From assembly GCF_000719135.1 (NCBI RefSeq), contig NZ_JOEK01000018.1, positions 1 through 64,000 of the forward strand: 64,000 nt of DNA, read 5' to 3'. The translations under genes were made by a program, and so were the position numbers. Shown piece by piece: positions 1-7,243 of this stretch. The stretch is from Streptomyces avicenniae. GTDB taxonomy: Bacteria; Actinomycetota; Actinomycetes; Streptomycetales; Streptomycetaceae. Each line of letters starts with the position of its first letter. Positions within the stretch are counted from its first letter, which is position 1. The notes beneath the pieces are model-generated. The model was not told the DNA's origin. It searched no databases and saw only the letters and a program-made list of their open reading frames with translations.

Positions 1-123
1 GTACTCCTCACGCAAGGCCATCAGACCCGGCATCTCATGCTCAGCAAGCGTGATCTCCTTCCGCCCGAAACCGGCGAGGGAGAGATCGGCGACCTTGAAG
101 TCACCGGAGGCGTTCGACGTCAT
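1..123 (-). CDS. ahcY: Adenosylhomocysteinase, N-terminal 41 residues (partial)
   Basis: The first 41 codons of a gene that runs off the left edge. The start ATG is at 123-121, preceded by an AGGAG Shine-Dalgarno sequence. The peptide begins [20 protein letters not shown] and continues with the conserved [20 protein letters not shown] block that starts the catalytic domain of S-adenosylhomocysteine hydrolase. The enzyme hydrolyses S-adenosylhomocysteine, the by-product of methyl transfer, to adenosine and homocysteine in the cytosol. The NAD-binding and catalytic regions are outside the window, so integrity cannot be judged. It lies downstream of manA on the same strand, separated by 245 bp that contain a probable manA terminator, so it probably has its own promoter. 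Confidence 0.93.
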   Translation of the reverse strand, partial: MTSNASGDFKVADLSLAGFGRKEITLAEHEMPGLMALREEY

Positions 124-233
124 GACGTCTGCTCCTGTGGAGGTGAGTGGATGGCGGACAGGTTGCGGCGACGGGCGCGCCGGGGCGCGACCGTGCGTTC
201 GCGGTCCGTCGGAGGGCCTTCTTACCCCTCGGC

Positions 234-255
234 CGGGCGGCGGCATGGCCGCCCG
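234..255. repeat. Inverted repeat in the ahcY upstream region
   Basis: CGGGCGGC and GCCGCCCG form an 8-bp perfect stem with a 6-nt loop, about 110 bp upstream of the ahcY start. It could sit in the ahcY leader or be a second part of the manA terminator region. No conserved SAH or SAM riboswitch core was recognised around it. Confidence 0.35.
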
Positions 256-324
256 ACTGCCATCAGCATCGACTGTGACTCCGCCGCCGAATCTACACCG
301 CGTGCCCCGGGACGGCTCAAGGGC

Positions 325-342
325 GGCCGGTGGTTACCGGCC
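325..342 (-). terminator. Probable terminator of manA
   Basis: GGCCGGT and ACCGGCC form a 7-bp perfect stem closed by a 4-nt GGTT loop, 26 bp after the manA stop codon. There is no T-run, which is usual for Streptomyces terminators. Confidence 0.45.
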
Positions 343-368
343 ACGTTCCGCCGCCCGGGGGTGCGCGG

Positions 369-1568
369 TCAGGCGGCGACGGTGGCGCGGAAGAGGGTGC
401 CGGCGCCGGAGATCTCCACGCGGTCGGTCGCCGGTGCCCACGCCGACTGTCCCGGCGCGAGCGTCAGGGCGGCGCCGTCCGCGGCGCGGAGGTCGGCGTG
501 CCCGTCCGTGCACAGGAGGATCTGCGGCGTGCCCTGGGGCAGGGCGCGGGGCGCCTCGCCCTCGGTGAGCAGGTGGCGGGAGAGCCGGAACTCGTCGATG
601 GGGACGCCGTACGTGTGGTCGGCGCCGTCGGCCGGGCCGTCCGTGGGGCTGATGACGCCGGGGTCCGTGGCCTCGAAGCGCACGATGCGCAGGAGTTCCG
701 GCACGTCGATGTGCTTGGGCGTGAGGCCGCAGCGCAGGACGTTGTCCGAGTTGGCCATGATCTCGACGCCGAGCCCCTTGAGGTAGGCGTGCGGCACCCC
801 GGCGGCGAGATAGAGCGCCTGCCCCGGCTGGAGCCGGACGTGGTTCAGGAGCATCGCGGCGATGACGCCGGGGTCGCCCGGGTAGTGGCGGGCGATGTCG
901 GCGTAGGCGGCGTACGGGCCGTCCGGGTCGTCGGCGCCGAGCCGGGCGGCGCCTTCGGCGGCCTGGCGCGCGGACTCGGCGACCTCGTCGCGGTCGGCGG
1001 TCAGCACGGCCGTGAGGACCTCGCGCAGGGCGTCGGACGAGGGACGGGCGCGCAGCAGGTCGGCGTACGGCTTGAGGCTGTCCACGCCGAGGCCGTCGAG
1101 CAGGTCGGCGGTGGCGGCGGGTTCGCGGAATCCGCACAGGCCGTCGAACGGCGTGAGGGCGCAGATCAGTTCCGGCTTGTGGTTGGTGTCGCGGTACGTG
1201 CGGTCGGGGGCGTCGGCGGGGATGCCGCGCGCGTCCTCGGCGGCGTGTCCTGCCGCGGCCTGGGCGCGGTCGGGGTGCACCTGGAGGGAGAGCGGTGAGC
1301 CCGCGGCGAGGACCTTGAGCAGGAAGGGCAGGGACGGGCCGAAGCGGCGCACGGCACCGGCGCCGAGCTGGCCGTCGGGGTCGGCGGCGATGGCGTCGGC
1401 GAGCGAAAGGGGGCCGTCCGCGCGGTCGAGGCGGGACGGGGCGCCGGGGTGGGCGCCCATCCACAGTTCGGCCTGGGGCTCGCCGGTGGGCTCGACGCCG
1501 AGGAGGCGCGGTATGGCGGTGGTGGATCCCCAGGCGTAGGGCCTGACGGTGTTGGTGAGGCGGTCCAC
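369..1568 (-). CDS. manA: Mannose-6-phosphate isomerase, class I
   Basis: A 399-residue cytosolic zinc enzyme that interconverts fructose 6-phosphate and mannose 6-phosphate, feeding GDP-mannose synthesis. The N-terminus (NTVRPYAWGSTTAIPRLLG) is the typical PMI type I opening. Also present are the LSLQVHPD metal-binding segment, the KPELICALTPFDGLCGF block and the AGVPHAYLKG...EIMANSDNVLRCG cupin segment of the family. Length is normal. The start is GTG with an AAGGAA Shine-Dalgarno sequence about 6 nt upstream. It is the downstream member of a same-strand set with the SIS-domain gene, the Trm112-like gene and manB, which together supply mannose 1-phosphate. This grouping parallels the mannose locus of mycobacteria. 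Confidence 0.95.
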   Translation of the reverse strand: MDRLTNTVRPYAWGSTTAIPRLLGVEPTGEPQAELWMGAHPGAPSRLDRADGPLSLADAIAADPDGQLGAGAVRRFGPSLPFLLKVLAAGSPLSLQVHPDRAQAAAGHAAEDARGIPADAPDRTYRDTNHKPELICALTPFDGLCGFREPAATADLLDGLGVDSLKPYADLLRARPSSDALREVLTAVLTADRDEVAESARQAAEGAARLGADDPDGPYAAYADIARHYPGDPGVIAAMLLNHVRLQPGQALYLAAGVPHAYLKGLGVEIMANSDNVLRCGLTPKHIDVPELLRIVRFEATDPGVISPTDGPADGADHTYGVPIDEFRLSRHLLTEGEAPRALPQGTPQILLCTDGHADLRAADGAALTLAPGQSAWAPATDRVEISGAGTLFRATVAA

Positions 1569-1611
1569 GAGTCGTTCCTTTGCGGTTCTGCTGGGCGCGC
1601 GGCGGTCCGGG

Positions 1612-2799
1612 TCAGCCGCGCGCGCCGGTGGCGAGGGCCAGGTACACGGCGGCGAAGTCGAGTTGGGCGATCAGCTCGGCGGCGGTGGCGAGGAGACCGC
1701 CGCCCTCGGCGATGGCCGGCTCGCCGAACGCGACGCCGTGGCCCAGGGCGAGGTCCCGGGCGGAGTCGGCGGCGCTGCCGGTGCCCTGGTCGGTGGGCGG
1801 GAGGGGGCTGCGGAGCAGCAGGACGCGGGCGTGGAGCGGCGGGGGCTCGTCCACGCGGTCGCGGAAGAAGTCGTCGGGGTCGCCGCCCGGCGCGGCGGCC
1901 AGATTGCCCGTCAGGAGCGCGCGGTGGCTGTCGAGGGCTTCCGGCAGTTCGGCGGCCAGGGCAGGGCGCCCGGCGAGGGCGGTGAGGGTGGCGGCGGCGT
2001 GCCGCGCGGCGGCGCCCGCGACGGGGCCCTCGCTCCACAGGAGGGGGAGGGTGTCGGAGAAGGCGGACGCGAGGGTCTTGGCCGGGTTGTCGGACGTACG
2101 CACGGTGGGGCCGCAGCGTTCGGCGACCGTGTCGAGGCGGTCGGCGAGGAGTTGGAGGGCGGCGGGGCTCGCGTGCGGGTCCTCGTCGGGTCCTGTGCCG
2201 GGGGCGGGGTCGAGGAGGCCGAGGCGGTCGGCGAGCATCAGCGCCGGGGTGACGAGGGCCCAGGCGTGGCCGGGTGTGGCGGCGGGGCCGCCCGTCTCCA
2301 GGTACGGCGCCGGGGTGAGCGGGATGAGGGGGCTGCGCCGGTGGGCGGCGACGCCCGCCAGGGGGCTGTCCGCCGGGGCGATGACGGCGACGGCGCAGCC
2401 GCGTCTGAAGGCGGCTTCGACGAGGAGGGCGAGGCCCGGCTCGGAGCCGTCCGAGGTGGTGAGGAGCAGCAGGTCCAGGGAGCCCACCCAGCGGGGCAGG
2501 GGCCACGTGAGCGCGCCGTGGGCGGCGAGGGGGCCCGTGGGGCGCAGGTGGGCGACGCGGACGGAGTCGCCCGCCAGGGCGGTGAGGAGGCCCGCGGTGA
2601 GCGGGGTGGCGGGGCCTGTTCCGGCGACCAGCAGGGTGCCGGGGCGGCCCTCCGGGGTGAGACGGCCGAGGTCCGACTCCTCGGCTCCCCGGGCGGCGGT
2701 GCGGACCTGGGCTCCCGAGGCGGCGACGGCGCGGAGCATGCCGTGCGGGTCGGCGCGGAGCAGTTCGTCCGGGGCGTCGAGCAGTGATTCGTCGATCAT
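1612..2799 (-). CDS. SIS-domain protein, phosphoglucose/phosphomannose isomerase-like
   Basis: 395 residues, recognised from overall resemblance and position as the SIS-domain protein found between manA and manB in actinobacteria. A sugar-binding nucleotide-type fold is suggested by GTLLVAGTGPATPLTAGLL near residue 54 and by the alternating strands and helices up to about residue 150. The C-terminal half resembles the PGI/PMI C-terminal domain. Archaeal relatives interconvert glucose 6-phosphate or mannose 6-phosphate with fructose 6-phosphate. The glycine-serine catalytic signature of SIS enzymes is weak here, so it may be a regulatory or diverged member. It sits between the Trm112-like gene and manA on the same strand. 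The ATG start at 2799 has a GGAGAG-type ribosome site. No signal peptide or membrane segment is visible. Confidence 0.75.
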   Translation of the reverse strand: MIDESLLDAPDELLRADPHGMLRAVAASGAQVRTAARGAEESDLGRLTPEGRPGTLLVAGTGPATPLTAGLLTALAGDSVRVAHLRPTGPLAAHGALTWPLPRWVGSLDLLLLTTSDGSEPGLALLVEAAFRRGCAVAVIAPADSPLAGVAAHRRSPLIPLTPAPYLETGGPAATPGHAWALVTPALMLADRLGLLDPAPGTGPDEDPHASPAALQLLADRLDTVAERCGPTVRTSDNPAKTLASAFSDTLPLLWSEGPVAGAAARHAAATLTALAGRPALAAELPEALDSHRALLTGNLAAAPGGDPDDFFRDRVDEPPPLHARVLLLRSPLPPTDQGTGSAADSARDLALGHGVAFGEPAIAEGGGLLATAAELIAQLDFAAVYLALATGARG

Positions 2800-2846
2800 G
2801 CGGGGCTCTCTCCGGTCGCCGTGCGGCGTGCGTGTCGGGCCGGGGC

Positions 2847-3020
2847 TCAGCCGGTCCTGCGGGCCTCGTCCTCCAGCAGGACGGGGATGCCGTCCTGGAC
2901 GGGGTAGGCCAGAGCGCAGGTGTCGCTCGTGCAGACCAGTTCCTCGCCGTCCTCGCGCAGCGGCGCGTGGCAGACGGGGCAGGCCAGGATCTCCAGCAGA
3001 GCGGCCTCGACGAGCGGCAT
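2847..3020 (-). CDS. Trm112-family zinc-ribbon small protein
   Basis: A 57-residue protein starting [20 protein letters not shown]. The pattern L-E-I-L-A-C-P-x-C at residues 9-17, a second pair of cysteines at 30 and 35, and the [17 protein letters not shown] ending are diagnostic of the Trm112/YcaR family. Eukaryotic and archaeal Trm112 proteins activate methyltransferases that act on tRNA, rRNA and release factors. The bacterial partner is mostly unknown. Its position between a sugar-phosphate isomerase-like gene and manB is conserved in actinobacteria as far as I recall, but no functional link follows from that. The four cysteines are intact and could bind one zinc. Start ATG at 3020 has GGGGAGAC just upstream. 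Confidence 0.9.
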   Translation of the reverse strand: MPLVEAALLEILACPVCHAPLREDGEELVCTSDTCALAYPVQDGIPVLLEDEARRTG

Positions 3021-3158
3021 GGCGTCTCCCCTGCGGCTGTGCGGTGCGGGCGTGGGGCCCGTACGCGGGTGGTGTCGCTGTTGTCGCGGATCACCCTACC
3101 CGCAGGTCCGCCGCCCCGGCACGGCGAGCCGGGGCGGCGGGTGACGCGTCGGGGTGTG

Positions 3159-4517
3159 TCAGTCGCGGACGAGGGCGAGGACCTCGTCGCGGACCTTCTC
3201 GACGGTGCCGGCGTCGCGGGCCTCGACGTTGAGGCGCAGCAGGGGCTCGGTGTTGGAGGGCCTGATGTTGAACCACCAGTCCTCGGCGAGGACGGTGAGG
3301 CCGTCCAGTTCGTCGAGGGTGACGCCCTCGCGGTCGGCGAAGGCGGCCTTGACGGCGGCGGCGCGGGCGGCCTGGTCGTCCACGCGGCTGTTGATCTCGC
3401 CGGAGGCGGCGTAGCGGTCGTAGGCGGCGACGAGGCCGGAGAGCGGGCCGTCCTGCCCGCCGAGGGCGGCGAGGACGTGGAGGGCGGCCAGCATGCCGGT
3501 GTCGGCGTTCCAGAAGTCGCGGAAGTAGTAGTGGGCGGAGTGCTCGCCGCCGAAGATGGCGCCGGTGCGTGCCATCTCGCCCTTGATGAACGAGTGGCCG
3601 ACGCGGGTGCGGACGGGGTTGCCGCCGCTCTCGCGGACGACCTCGGGCACGGTCCAGGAGGTGATGAGGTTGTGGATGACGGTGGCGCCCGGGGTCTTGG
3701 CCAGTTCGCGGGCGGCGACGAGGGCGGTGATGGCGGACGGGGGGACGGGCTCGCCGCGTTCGTCCACGACGAAGCAGCGGTCGGCGTCGCCGTCGAAGGC
3801 GAGGCCGATGTCGGCGCCGGTCTCGCGGACCTTCGCCTGGAGGTCCACGATGTTGGCCGGGTCGATGGGGTTGGCCTCGTGGTTCGGGAAGGTGCCGTCG
3901 AGCTCGAAGTACATCGGGACGAGTTCGACGGGCAGCCCGGCGAGGACGGTGGGGACGGTGTGTCCGCCCATGCCGTTGCCCGCGTCCACGACGACCTTGA
4001 GGGGGCGGATGGTGGAGAGGTCCACGAGGGAGCGGAGGTGGGCGGCGTAGTCGCCGAGGACGTCGCGCTGGCCGATGGTGCCGGGCTCGGCGACCGGGTC
4101 GGGGGCGCCGTCGGCGGCCCAGCGCTCGACGAGGGCGCGGATGTCGGCGAGGCCGGTGTCCTGGCCGACGGGGGCGGCGCCCGCGCGGCACATCTTGATG
4201 CCGTTGTAGCGGGCCGGGTTGTGGCTCGCGGTGAACATGGCGCCCGGCAGGTCGAGGGCGCCGCTGGCGTAGTACAGCTCGTCGGTGGAGCACAGGCCGA
4301 TCTCGGTGACGTCGGCGCCGCGGGAGGCGGCGCCCTTGCCGAAGGCGCGTGAGAGGCCGGGGGACGACGGGCGCATGTCGTGTCCGACGACGATCGCGGT
4401 GGCGTCGGTGATCTCGGCGAAGGCGGCGCCGAACAGCTCGGCCAGCGGCTCGTCCCACTGGTCGGGAACCACGCCGCGTACGTCGTATGCCTTCACGATC
4501 TGTGACAGGTCCGGCAC
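3159..4517 (-). CDS. manB: Phosphomannomutase/phosphoglucomutase
   Basis: 452 residues from the GTG at 4517, the start chosen because VPDLSQIVKAYDVRGVVPDQ is the conserved N-terminus and AAGGGG lies about 8 nt upstream. A longer ATG reading from 4619 adds 34 unconserved residues. The enzyme moves phosphate between C6 and C1 of mannose (and often glucose) and supplies mannose 1-phosphate for GDP-mannose. The phosphoserine loop TASHNPARYNGIK (about residue 100), the metal loop DGDADRCF (about 240), the sugar-binding GEHSAHYYFRDFWNADTG block and the C-terminal RPSNTEPLLRLNVEA phosphate-binding loop are all intact, so it should be active. It lies upstream of the Trm112-SIS-manA set on the same strand. 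Confidence 0.95.
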   Translation of the reverse strand: MPDLSQIVKAYDVRGVVPDQWDEPLAELFGAAFAEITDATAIVVGHDMRPSSPGLSRAFGKGAASRGADVTEIGLCSTDELYYASGALDLPGAMFTASHNPARYNGIKMCRAGAAPVGQDTGLADIRALVERWAADGAPDPVAEPGTIGQRDVLGDYAAHLRSLVDLSTIRPLKVVVDAGNGMGGHTVPTVLAGLPVELVPMYFELDGTFPNHEANPIDPANIVDLQAKVRETGADIGLAFDGDADRCFVVDERGEPVPPSAITALVAARELAKTPGATVIHNLITSWTVPEVVRESGGNPVRTRVGHSFIKGEMARTGAIFGGEHSAHYYFRDFWNADTGMLAALHVLAALGGQDGPLSGLVAAYDRYAASGEINSRVDDQAARAAAVKAAFADREGVTLDELDGLTVLAEDWWFNIRPSNTEPLLRLNVEARDAGTVEKVRDEVLALVRD

Positions 4518-4641
4518 AGTCAACCCCTTGTCTGCGGTGGCTTCATGGGCGGTGTTCAGGCCGTCCGGTCGGTCCGCGGGTGGGGCGTGCGGCGGACGGC
4601 CCGGGCAGGAGCGCTCCACCGATCAATGTACCGGCCGTGGT

Positions 4642-5022
4642 TCACGGCTCGGGTGAGCGCAGGATGCGCAGGTGCCCGCGGCGGGCGACCTCGACCGGAT
4701 CGGCGCCGCGCGGCGGGGGGCCGGGGGGCGGGTCCTGCCGGGGCGGGGGGGTGCGGGCCGCCTCGCGGACGGCGTCGGCGAGCGCTTCGAGGTCGTCGCC
4801 GGTGGGCCGGGCCGCCGCCGGGTCCACGGCCAGTCGGACGACCTCCCAGCCGCGCGGGGCGGTGAGCCGCTCGGAGTGCGGGGCGCACAGGTCGTAGCAG
4901 TGCGGCTCGGCGTAGGTGGCCAGGGGGCCGAGGACGGCGGTGGAGTCCGCGTAGACATAGGTCAGGGTCGCCACGGCGGGGCGGGCGCACGCGGTGCGCG
5001 AACAGCGGCGGACGGGACTCAC
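4642..5022 (-). CDS. DUF3499 family protein
   Basis: A 126-residue protein starting at a GTG (MSPVRRCSRTACARPAVATL). It belongs to the actinobacterial DUF3499 family, recognised by the paired cysteines at residues 7 and 12, the TYVYADSTAVLGPL segment and the EPHCYDLCAPHSERLTAPRGW block. The CxxxxC and CxxxC pairs look like a zinc- or iron-binding knuckle, but the function is unknown. The last 40 residues are proline- and arginine-rich and poorly conserved. It is divergent from the zincin-like gene and upstream of manB on the same strand. The same neighbours occur together in mycobacteria (as I recall, Rv3257c-Rv3259), so the association is old. Confidence 0.88.
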   Translation of the reverse strand: MSPVRRCSRTACARPAVATLTYVYADSTAVLGPLATYAEPHCYDLCAPHSERLTAPRGWEVVRLAVDPAAARPTGDDLEALADAVREAARTPPPRQDPPPGPPPRGADPVEVARRGHLRILRSPEP

Positions 5023-5192
5023 GATGTTGGACCGTACCGCACTCCTGAGCGGGCCGCGACGACTCGGGGCAGCGTCACTCCGCCGTGTCGCCCCTGGGGC
5101 GTCCGGCCTGTGGGGATTCGTCCGGAGGTTCGGTGGTGTCCTCCGCGCGGGCGGCGGCGGGCCGTGTGCTCACCATCTGGCGCCCCGTCATC

Positions 5193-5207
5193 TATGGTCG
5201 GACGTTG
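5193..5207 (+). promoter_or_regulatory. Candidate -10 element and leaderless start
   Basis: TATGGT at 5193-5198 is followed after 6 nt by TTG (5205) and immediately by ATG (5208). No Shine-Dalgarno sequence precedes either codon. This spacing is that of a leaderless transcript whose first base is the start codon. No convincing -35 is seen. Confidence 0.45.
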
Positions 5208-5681
5208 ATGGACGATTCCAGCGGCGTACCCCCGGCTCCTCCCGGCCAGGCGGGTCGGCACCGGCACCGGGACAGGCACGGCCGCGGCATGCGCGGGCCG
5301 GTGGCGCCGCCCCAGGTGCCGCTGGCCGTGAGCCGGGCCGACACGTTCGACTCGCTGGTGCACGACTCGGCGGAGCGGCTGCGGCGCAGGCTGCCCGAGC
5401 TGGACGACGTGGTGTTCGCCGTCCTGGAGGTGCCGCTGCTGCCGCCCGTCGGCGCGGACGCGGCCCCGGACGGCTCGCCGGACGCGGTGCCGCTGGGCGG
5501 CGTGCTGCGGGGGAAGGGCTCGCGGCCCGACCGGATCGTGGTGTTCCGGCGGCCGGTGGAGCTGCGCAGCAGGGACCGGGACGAGTGCGCGCAGCTCGTG
5601 CACGAGGTCGTGGTGGAGCAGGCGGCGGATCTGCTGGGGCTCGCGCCGGAGTCCGTTGACCCGAGGTACGGGCAGGACTGA
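5208..5681 (+). CDS. Zincin-like metallopeptidase family protein
   Basis: 157 residues from ATG 5208. The N-terminal 35 residues are rich in proline, glycine, histidine and arginine and probably disordered. From the VPLAVSRADTFDSLVHDSAERL segment onward it matches the small zincin-like metallopeptidase family (PF06262 type). The usual catalytic motif of that family is HExxH, but here the sequence is LVHEVVVEQAADLLGL, so the first His-Glu is kept and the second histidine is absent. Zinc peptidase activity is therefore doubtful. No signal peptide is present, so it is cytosolic. It is divergent from DUF3499 and convergent with DUF5719, 44 bp away. A start further upstream would extend it into the promoter region and is not favoured. 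Confidence 0.82.
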   Translation: MDDSSGVPPAPPGQAGRHRHRDRHGRGMRGPVAPPQVPLAVSRADTFDSLVHDSAERLRRRLPELDDVVFAVLEVPLLPPVGADAAPDGSPDAVPLGGVLRGKGSRPDRIVVFRRPVELRSRDRDECAQLVHEVVVEQAADLLGLAPESVDPRYGQD

Positions 5682-5725
5682 CCCCGAGGGGCCGGCCCTG
5701 CCCGTTCCCGCGTCGTGCGGCCGGG

Positions 5726-7243
5726 TCAGTCCGTGAGGATGGCCAGATTTTGCTCCGCCTGCGGCACGGCGACCGTGGAGCGGTCGTCGGGCAGGGTCTG
5801 CACGGTGAGGAGCGGCGCGTCCTCGTCGCCCATGGTGAGGGCGCGGGCGGCGTGGAGGGTCCCGCCCGTGGTCTCGACGGTGAGGGAGTAGGGGCCGTCG
5901 ATGCCCTCGGGCAGTTCGGGGGCGACGGCGAGCGTCGTCCTGCCGTCCACGGTGTACTCCTCGGTGACGGGCTCGCCGCCCCCGGCGCCCGCGGAGACGG
6001 TGACGGACACGTCCACCGCCTCGTCGGGGGCGACCAGGGTCAGCAGCGTGCCGGACGCCGTGTTGCCGGTGGCGGTCGCGCGCCGCTCGACGGGGGCGGT
6101 CGCGGGGATGAACGCCATCTCGGGCGAAGCGTCCTCGTCGGAGCCGCCGACGATGACCTGGAGCGCGGCGAAGACCGGCCCGGCGCCGGTGTCACCGGCG
6201 CGCGTGAGCACGAGGGAGCCGGGCTCGTCCTGGGTCAGGCCGCCGAGGTCCAGGGTGGTGACGGCGCCCGCCGTGACGTCCACGGTCTCGTTGCCCGCCG
6301 GGGTGATCGTGCCCGTGGCACCGGCGAGGCCGACGTCCAGCACGACGTCCGCGTCACCCGGTGTGAACGCGAAGAGCCGGACGCTGCGGGCGCCCGCCGG
6401 GATGCCGGGGAGGACGAGCGGTCCGTCCGGGGCGGCGGCAGGGGGCAGCCAGTCGGCGCCGCCGCCCGCGTCCACCGCCTCGATCTGCGCGCCGATGCGC
6501 CCGCTGCGCGCCGTCACGTGGACGGCGAGGGCCGGGATCTCGGCGTCGGTCAGCGACGCAAGACGCACCGGGACGCTGCTGCCGCCGGGGACGGAGATGT
6601 TCTGGCCCGTCTCGCTCTCGACCGCGCCCTCGGGGCCGTACAGCTCGATGTCCACGACGGTGGCGGCCGGGTCGGGGTTGGTGAGGTGCACGTAGTCCTG
6701 GCGGGCGGCGCTGGTGCTGGCGCCGGCGAACCAGAAGTCGGTGTCCGGCGTCTGGCAGGCGGTGCCGAGCAGGCCGTCGCCGCCCTCGCCGGTGGTCCTG
6801 GTGGTCTGCTGGACCGTCCAGCCGGGGGCGAGGGCGGCCTCCGCCGTGCCGGTGAGGGCGGGGTGGTCGGGCCCTCGGACGCTGCCGGTGACGGGCGTGC
6901 CGGGGGCTTCCAGCGGCAGGACGGGCTCGGGCGCCTCCTCCTCGCCCTCGTCGCCCTCGTCGCCGGTCCCGGCGGCGTACTCGGGGGCGGGGACGAGCGC
7001 GGCCGTGCCCTCGGCCCGCCCCTCGCCCCCGCCGGTGAGCGGCGGGGTGTACGCGGTGTACCAGGTCGTCGCCGACTCGGCGCCCGTCGGGCGGGGGCAG
7101 GCGAGCGTGGAGCGCTCGACGGGGCGGGGCTGCGTCTGCCGGAGCGTCGTCTCGTCGGCGTCGGCGGGGCGCAGCGCGGTCGCGCCGGTGATCGCGCCGA
7201 GGGCGACGACGGCGGCGAGCAGGGACATGAGGGTGCGGTTCAC
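5726..7243 (-). CDS. DUF5719 family membrane-anchored extracytoplasmic protein
   Basis: 505 residues from a GTG at 7243 that overlaps the stop of the upstream glycosyltransferase gene (GTGA, 4 nt), so the two are translationally coupled. The N-terminus MNRTLMSLLAAVVALGAITG is a signal peptide or single membrane anchor. The rest is an exported, acidic, beta-rich domain with repeated threonine/valine strands (for example YVHLTNPDPAATVVDIELYGP and SVPVRLASL), the pattern of the actinobacterial DUF5719 family. It contains one cysteine near residue 49 and another near 160. The function is not established. The coupling suggests it works with the glycosyltransferase at the outer face of the membrane. 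No catalytic motif is recognised. Confidence 0.85.
   Translation of the reverse strand: MNRTLMSLLAAVVALGAITGATALRPADADETTLRQTQPRPVERSTLACPRPTGAESATTWYTAYTPPLTGGGEGRAEGTAALVPAPEYAAGTGDEGDEGEEEAPEPVLPLEAPGTPVTGSVRGPDHPALTGTAEAALAPGWTVQQTTRTTGEGGDGLLGTACQTPDTDFWFAGASTSAARQDYVHLTNPDPAATVVDIELYGPEGAVESETGQNISVPGGSSVPVRLASLTDAEIPALAVHVTARSGRIGAQIEAVDAGGGADWLPPAAAPDGPLVLPGIPAGARSVRLFAFTPGDADVVLDVGLAGATGTITPAGNETVDVTAGAVTTLDLGGLTQDEPGSLVLTRAGDTGAGPVFAALQVIVGGSDEDASPEMAFIPATAPVERRATATGNTASGTLLTLVAPDEAVDVSVTVSAGAGGGEPVTEEYTVDGRTTLAVAPELPEGIDGPYSLTVETTGGTLHAARALTMGDEDAPLLTVQTLPDDRSTVAVPQAEQNLAILTD

Noticed and set aside
124..368. SAH or SAM riboswitch upstream of ahcY
   Set aside because: The conserved GAGGAGCGCUGC-type core of the SAH riboswitch was not found. 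Only ordinary hairpins are present.
2784..4352. Long plus-strand frame of 522 codons opposite manB
   Set aside because: Glycine/aspartate/valine-rich shadow typical of the antisense of G/C-rich genes. The minus strand carries the conserved manB motifs.
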